DNA of 39,057 nt. It comes from an uncultured Hungatella sp. GTDB taxonomy: Bacteria > Bacillota > Clostridia > Lachnospirales > Lachnospiraceae. A model generated the notes under the pieces. The model was not told the DNA's origin. It was given only the letters and a program-made list of their open reading frames with translations, and ran no database searches. The stretch's first letter is position 1, and each line of letters starts with the position of its first letter. The position numbers were made by a program, and so were the translations under genes. Shown here piece by piece: positions 35,390 through 39,057 of the stretch. Location of the stretch: NCBI GenBank assembly GCA_910585435.1, contig CAJUEJ010000012.1, forward strand, positions 60,650 through 99,706, read 5' to 3'.

Positions 35390-36277
35390 TTATCCCTTCA
35401 CACTGCCGACCATAGCACCCTTTGTAAAGTGCTTCTGAACAAACGGATAGACAATCAGAACGGGAAGGATGGCAAAGATGACAACCACTGCGCTCAATGT
35501 AGCGGTTGTATAATTGACATCGGCAAACTTTGTAATCGCGACCATATCACCGCCGCTGTTGAGAATCTGCTGTATCTTCATCTGCAGCGGGAACAATTTT
35601 GTATCTGAAACGAACATCAGCGGATTATGGTACTGATTCCACAGCGTAACGCCATAATACAGGCCCACCGTCATCAGAACCGGCTTGGACGAGGGCATGA
35701 CAACCTTAAACAGCGTACCGAATTTTCCGCATCCGTCGATTGCCGCAGCCTCTTCAATGTCCGGGGGAAACCCACGGATGAATGAACGCATGACAATCAG
35801 GTTGTACGCATTCAGGATATGGGGCAGAACCATGACCCAATAGTTGTCCCGCAGCCCCAGCTTTACAATCTGCAGATAATAAGGAACGGTAGGCGCTTTG
35901 AAGATCATGGTAAACACCACGAACAGCATCAGGGCTTTCTGGAGCGGGAAATCACTTTTGGCCAGAGGATATGCCATCAGCACATTGATCAGCAGGGACA
36001 GCGCCACACCGATTACCGTCGTCGTGATCGAGACCCAGAAGGATCTCCACAGTGAAAGCTGGGACAGCATGTACTTCCATGATTCCAGAGTAAAGCCGAC
36101 AGGCCAGAGCGTCACAGCGTTCATGTCAGATGCCGCTTTCGAACTGAATGACAGTGCCAATTCGGACGCAAGAGGAATCATAGAAGCAATGCCAAATAGG
36201 ATTAAAAATAGTGTTACGCAAAAACTATACAGGGAATCGCCTGATAAGGCTTTTCTCACGGTTTTCCTGCCTTTCAT
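35390..36277 (-). CDS. Carbohydrate ABC transporter permease (LplC/YtcP-like)
   Basis: 295 aa. ATG 36277 overlaps the stop of the truncated permease (TGATG), with GGAGGG eight bases upstream. Six TM helices are visible. The ATPase-contact EAA loop reads DIEEAAAIDGCGKFGTLFKVVMPSSKP. The C-terminus (YPFVQKHFTKGAMVGSVKG) is the family signature for LplC-type permeases. It needs the LplB-like partner, which is broken here, so the transporter is probably non-functional. No ATPase gene is nearby; this group uses a shared MsmK-type ATPase. Confidence 0.95.
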   Translation of the reverse strand: MKGRKTVRKALSGDSLYSFCVTLFLILFGIASMIPLASELALSFSSKAASDMNAVTLWPVGFTLESWKYMLSQLSLWRSFWVSITTTVIGVALSLLINVLMAYPLAKSDFPLQKALMLFVVFTMIFKAPTVPYYLQIVKLGLRDNYWVMVLPHILNAYNLIVMRSFIRGFPPDIEEAAAIDGCGKFGTLFKVVMPSSKPVLMTVGLYYGVTLWNQYHNPLMFVSDTKLFPLQMKIQQILNSGGDMVAITKFADVNYTTATLSAVVVIFAILPVLIVYPFVQKHFTKGAMVGSVKG

Positions 36278-36470
36278 CACCAAAGCCCTCCATCTTCTGT
36301 ATATTTCTTCGATAAATAGTTAAAGAGAAGTACTGTAATCAGCCCTACTACCGACTGGAACAGGCCAACCGCTGTCGAGAAGGAATACCTTCCGTTCAGG
36401 ACTCCCACCCGATAGACATATGTATTAAAGATATCCGCCACGGAATAAGTCATCGGCGTATACAGGTTGT
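36277..36470 (-). pseudogene. C-terminal remnant of LplB-type ABC permease
   Basis: The frame ending at TGA 36279-36277 reads NNLYTPMTYSVADIF then NTYVYRVGVLNGRYSFSTA, VGLFQSVVGLITVLLFNYLSKKY. This is the last ~65 residues of an LplB/YtcO-type permease (normally about 300 aa). Upstream the frame hits a stop and homology ends near 36465-36480, where the integrative element starts. The rest of the gene, with the operon promoter, should lie on the far side of the element, outside the window. Exact junction is uncertain by about 15 bp. Confidence 0.85.
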
Positions 36471-36584
36471 TACCAACTACTATATTTCATCCGCATTCAT
36501 GCGGTTTCATCCTCTTTGTTTCTGCCTTACTTTACCGTCTTTTTCATTTCATGCTGTTTTATGTTGTTCATGTTTTACTTCACT

Positions 36585-36608
36585 ATTGTTGTAAAGATTG
36601 TTGTAAAA
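36585..36608. repeat. Tandem 12-mer near element end, possible integrase arm sites
   Basis: ATTGTTGTAAAG is followed at once by ATTGTTGTAAAA. It lies about 110 bp inside the element end, where Tn916-family integrases bind short direct repeats with their N-terminal domain. The assignment is by position only. Confidence 0.45.
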
Positions 36609-36635
36609 ACTCCATCAAACAAGTACAAAGCAGGA

Positions 36636-36669
36636 CAAAAAGAAAAAGCCCCACGGCAGCAGGGCTTTC
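36636..36669 (-). terminator. Rho-independent terminator of the integrase
   Basis: On the minus strand AAAGCCC and GGGCTTT form a stem around a GC-rich loop, followed by TTCTTTTTG. It begins seven bases past the integrase stop codon. Confidence 0.9.
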
Positions 36670-36675
36670 ACTCTT

Positions 36676-37905
36676 TTAAAGCACTTTCATATTCTTTTCC
36701 ATACTCTCCATACATTCCTTTGCTTTGTCTGTTGTAACGTGGCTATACACTCCCATAGTAACCGAAATATCACTATGCCCCATAATCTCCTGAATCACTC
36801 TCACATTGGTTTCATTCTCACAGAACCGGGTACAAAATGTATGCCGCATGATATGTGGTGTAAGGTGTGGCAGCAGGAACGGCTCCCGCTTTTCCTTTGC
36901 CGCCCGTTCAGTTTCCTCCCGATTGTATGAATTTACCGCACGTTTTAACATTTCCCCTATTGAACCTTGTGTATAAAGCTGTCGGTTCTTTATTGTCAGG
37001 AAAATAAAATCTCTGTACCCGTCCACGGTCAGATCACCGCTGCCCCCAAGCATCATATTTGTTTTCCTGATTGTCAGAAATGCTTTCCGCACGTCCTCTA
37101 TCATGGGGATTGTACGCTTGCCGCTCTCTGTCTTTGGCTCTGTAATGTGGAATTGATGCCCTCTCCCATCCCCATAATCATCATAACGTAAAGTATGCGT
37201 TACATGAATCAGACCGTTTTTAAAATCCACTTCTTTCCATGTAAGCCCCAGGCACTCCCCGATTCTCATTCCAGTACCAAGAAGAATGGTATATAAGGGG
37301 AAATATGCTTTGTAACGCTCGCTTTCTGATAAAAAATTCAGGAAACACTTTTGCTCATCAATCGTCATAGCTTTTTTTTTGACTGTTTCCGTCTTTTCGA
37401 TTTTCGACATTACACCGCTGCAAGGGTTCTTTCTTATCAGGTCATCAGCCACCGCCATTTCAAAAGCCGGATGCAGGAAAGCATGAATGATATGCAGATA
37501 CCCAGATGATAAGCCCTTATCAAGCAAGCTGTTATAGAATTTAATCATATCGCTGTTTCTGATATTGGCTATGGGCTTGTTGCCGATAAAACTATCTTTT
37601 ATGTGTGCGTTGATTGCTTTGCGGTATGATATTTCTGTAACTTTCCTTATGCTCCGATGATTTTCAAGATAAATTTCAATCAGGTCATTCAACGTAATTT
37701 TTTTGGAATCGCTGCTCCTGATACCGTCCTCCAAATCCCTTAAAATAACCTTTTCCTTTTCTCTCAAATCAACCAAATTCAGGGCATACACACAATGCCG
37801 CTTTCCTGCTGCATCCGTGTACTGGAACTGATACCGCCCGTCTTTCCTTTGGCTCTCCCCGGTTCTCAATATCCTGCCCCGGTTGTCTTTCCTCTTTTCT
37901 GCCAT
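36676..37905 (-). CDS. int: Tyrosine recombinase integrase (Tn916 Int-like)
   Basis: 409 aa from ATG 37905 (MAEKRKDNRG), with AAAGGCGG upstream; the frame before it overlaps the ribosome binding site. The N-terminus (RGRILRTGESQRKDGRYQFQYTD) is the Tn916 Int arm-binding domain, followed by a core-binding domain (about 70-170). The catalytic set is complete: Arg214 (GTGMRIGE), Lys258/263 region, His351-Arg354 (HIMRHTF), His377 (MGHSDI) and Tyr387 (GVYSHV). It should integrate and excise the element. It lies at the element's end next to the broken permease gene and has its own terminator. Confidence 0.96.
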   Translation of the reverse strand: MAEKRKDNRGRILRTGESQRKDGRYQFQYTDAAGKRHCVYALNLVDLREKEKVILRDLEDGIRSSDSKKITLNDLIEIYLENHRSIRKVTEISYRKAINAHIKDSFIGNKPIANIRNSDMIKFYNSLLDKGLSSGYLHIIHAFLHPAFEMAVADDLIRKNPCSGVMSKIEKTETVKKKAMTIDEQKCFLNFLSESERYKAYFPLYTILLGTGMRIGECLGLTWKEVDFKNGLIHVTHTLRYDDYGDGRGHQFHITEPKTESGKRTIPMIEDVRKAFLTIRKTNMMLGGSGDLTVDGYRDFIFLTIKNRQLYTQGSIGEMLKRAVNSYNREETERAAKEKREPFLLPHLTPHIMRHTFCTRFCENETNVRVIQEIMGHSDISVTMGVYSHVTTDKAKECMESMEKNMKVL

Positions 37906-37978
37906 AATAAGCACCGCCTTTCTATAATGTGGGATAGGGTAGCAGGCATACAAGCCGCCGCCCACTCCCTTAACTTCG

Positions 37979-38119
37979 TTACCTGATAAACCACATTGCC
38001 GCCTGAATCACATTCCCGGCCAGTGAGATAATAAGTGCAATCCTGCACCGCCATAACTTCCTTTTTGCCATGCTGATAATCTCCGTTGCAAGGTTCATGT
38101 TCTCTTTCCGCTTTGCCAT
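37979..38119 (-). CDS. 46-aa single-TM peptide of the element
   Basis: ATG 38119 overlaps the TAA of the upstream gene (TAATG) and the frame ends at TAA 37981-37979. It reads MAKRKENMNLATEIISMAKR, a basic start, then a hydrophobic IALIISLAGNVIQAAMWFI helix. The stop-start overlap strongly suggests coupled translation and a real gene. It occupies the place where Tn916-type elements often have an excisionase, but it does not look DNA-binding. I do not recognise a family. Confidence 0.65.
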   Translation of the reverse strand: MAKRKENMNLATEIISMAKRKLWRCRIALIISLAGNVIQAAMWFIR

Positions 38120-38763
38120 TATGCAACGCCCCCTTTCCTCTTTACCCTGATAACCATTCTAAGCGGCTCCGGCTCATTCCCGGCATATTCTTCAACTGCT
38201 GCCACTGTGACCGCCTTAATGCCCCTCTCTGTGCGTACAATCACCCTATCCCCGGCAGATACCCGGTCAATAAGAAGTCCGGGCAGTTCCCATGTATACA
38301 GCTTGCCGCCGGGCTTGTGGGATGCCCTCACAATCTGCCGCCTGCCGTACCTGATAGGAACACACTGGATGCCGTGCGCCTTTGCTATTAGATAGCTTGT
38401 GTAACCGTCTATCAGGTTTCCCCGGCTGTCAAGGATAATCTGCGACTGTAAATCCCCGGTTTCCTCGAAATACTGTTCTTTCTCCTGCATCTTCTCCGGC
38501 TTCGGCTCATGCGCTGCAAAGCACGGATAAATCTTAATATTATCAATTTTCATCATTCTTGCGCCCTCGTCTTTCTTCAAATATTTATCAATCACAATAA
38601 GCACTTTGCGGATAAAATCATGTGCGAATTTGCTCAAACCGCTTGCATACTCTAAGCACTCACTTTTAAATTGCTCCTGCTGTTCCGGTGTCCTTTTCCG
38701 TAAATCAACGGTAATCTCTGCAATATCCGGGATGCACTGATAAAATAAATCTAATTCTGTCAC
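38119..38763 (-). CDS. ParB-like/DUF5839-like element protein
   Basis: 214 aa. The start at 38763 overlaps the upstream 76-aa gene by 4 nt. After a helical N-terminus (MTELDLFYQCIPDIAEITVD), the central part has a ParB/Srx-type motif: IYPCFAAHEPKPEKM, then IILDSRGNLIDGYTSYLIAK, with the DGY box and VPIRYGRRQIV. The C-terminus (LIDRVSAGDRVIVRTERGIKAVTV) is a small beta-barrel as in DUF5839 proteins. Such proteins are frequent on ICEs and phages; it may act in copy control, partition or regulation. No partner ParA is in view. Confidence 0.75.
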   Translation of the reverse strand: MTELDLFYQCIPDIAEITVDLRKRTPEQQEQFKSECLEYASGLSKFAHDFIRKVLIVIDKYLKKDEGARMMKIDNIKIYPCFAAHEPKPEKMQEKEQYFEETGDLQSQIILDSRGNLIDGYTSYLIAKAHGIQCVPIRYGRRQIVRASHKPGGKLYTWELPGLLIDRVSAGDRVIVRTERGIKAVTVAAVEEYAGNEPEPLRMVIRVKRKGGVA

Positions 38764-38990
38764 GCCCTCGCCCCTCTCTTTCTTTTCGCTCTTTCCTCTC
38801 GCTTGCCCCGTACTTTCCCGTAACCATATAGGGCAAACAAGAATTTATATAAATTCCAAACATCCGTTTCGAGGGGCTTGCATCCGTACACTTTTGCAAT
38901 CTCAATACAGAACTGTATATCATCCTGCTTTACCCAATCCCCCAGCTTGACCGCTTCCATTATGCGGCTGTGCAATTCTATCCTCTGCAT
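38760..38990 (-). CDS. 76-aa basic hypothetical protein of the element
   Basis: ATG 38990 follows AAAGGCGGTGC, the same site style as the integrase. It reads MQRIELHSRIMEAVKLGDWV then CIEIAKVYGCKPLETDVWNL, and ends in a basic tail KREERAKRKRGARA. Short helical protein, possibly nucleic-acid binding because of the tail. No family recognised. The last 67 bases of the window (38991-39057) may hold the end of an upstream gene, but the frame is too short to call. Confidence 0.65.
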   Translation of the reverse strand: MQRIELHSRIMEAVKLGDWVKQDDIQFCIEIAKVYGCKPLETDVWNLYKFLFALYGYGKVRGKREERAKRKRGARA

Positions 38991-39057
38991 GATGCCGCAC
39001 CGCCTTTCCGGGCAGAAATTCCCCTTTTCGTGGGTTCAGGTCTTGCAAAAAGAATAT

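Larger units (their letters stand above)
36470..39057. mobile_element. Left end of an integrative element with Tn916-type integrase (continues right)
   Basis: The element begins where the permease gene breaks off and includes the outward-placed integrase as its end gene. Next come a 46-aa membrane peptide, a ParB-like/DUF5839-like protein and a 76-aa protein, all on the minus strand and overlapping or closely spaced with AAAGGCGGTGC-type ribosome binding sites. These look like ICE or related element cargo and differ in style from the neighbours. No conjugation genes are in view. The left boundary is inferred from the gene disruption, not from a seen attachment repeat. Confidence 0.75.

Noticed and set aside
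36470..39057. Complete Tn916
   Set aside because: Only the integrase resembles Tn916; no xis-like, tetM or conjugation genes are visible, so only a general integrative element is claimed.

Overview
The window looks like the chromosome of a gut-type Clostridia, probably a Lachnospiraceae. This rests on ATP synthase gene order and sequence, strong AAGGAGG ribosome binding sites, a YesM/YesN-type two-component system beside an Lpl-type sugar ABC transporter, and a Tn916-type integrase. No rRNA, tRNA or CRISPR array was seen. Almost every gene is on the minus strand; the main exception is one M16 peptidase.

Region 1 (1-18080, minus strand, running off the left edge) is a contractile injection system (CIS, phage-tail-like) operon. 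In transcription order it holds: a 601-aa CIS-associated protein, a membrane pseudokinase-like protein, an 812-aa membrane protein with a degenerate class III nucleotidyl cyclase domain plus TPR, a membrane MORN-repeat protein, an exported TolC-like coiled-coil protein, a 937-aa membrane-anchored coiled-coil protein with a Gly-rich linker, the DUF4255 cap protein, an unknown 251-aa protein, a DUF4280 PAAR-like spike tip, the sheath, an inner tube protein, a small CxxC assembly protein, a DUF6760 protein, and a second tube protein fused to at least six 31/34-residue repeats. The block of membrane and signalling-like genes in front of ordinary CIS structural genes is the most unusual content. 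It suggests a CIS tethered to, or controlled from, the envelope of a Gram-positive cell. Three non-coding structures sit inside the operon: three copies of a 90-bp repeat, a hairpin between sheath and tube, and a ~200-bp long hairpin. A long, possibly structured leader precedes the first gene.

Region 2 (18382-25740, minus) is a complete F-type ATP synthase operon, atpZ-atpI-atpB-atpE-atpF-atpH-atpA-atpG-atpD-atpC, with a clear sigma-A promoter and a hairpin at its end. The c subunit carries the residue set associated with Na+ coupling.

Region 3 (25945-31130) holds a plus-strand M16C-type lipoprotein peptidase with its own promoter, an Rpn/PD-(D/E)XK nuclease-family transposase gene, a doubtful small ORF with decayed-looking surroundings, and a small CmpB-like membrane protein.

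Region 4 (31205-36470, minus) is a sugar-uptake locus: truncated permease, second permease, solute-binding lipoprotein, YesM-type kinase and YesN-type regulator. The kinase is interrupted by one in-frame TAA. The first permease keeps only its C-terminal end because a mobile element lies next to it.

Region 5 (about 36470-39057) is the left end of an integrative element: tyrosine recombinase with terminator, a 46-aa membrane peptide, a ParB-like/DUF5839-like protein and a 76-aa protein. It continues past the right edge.
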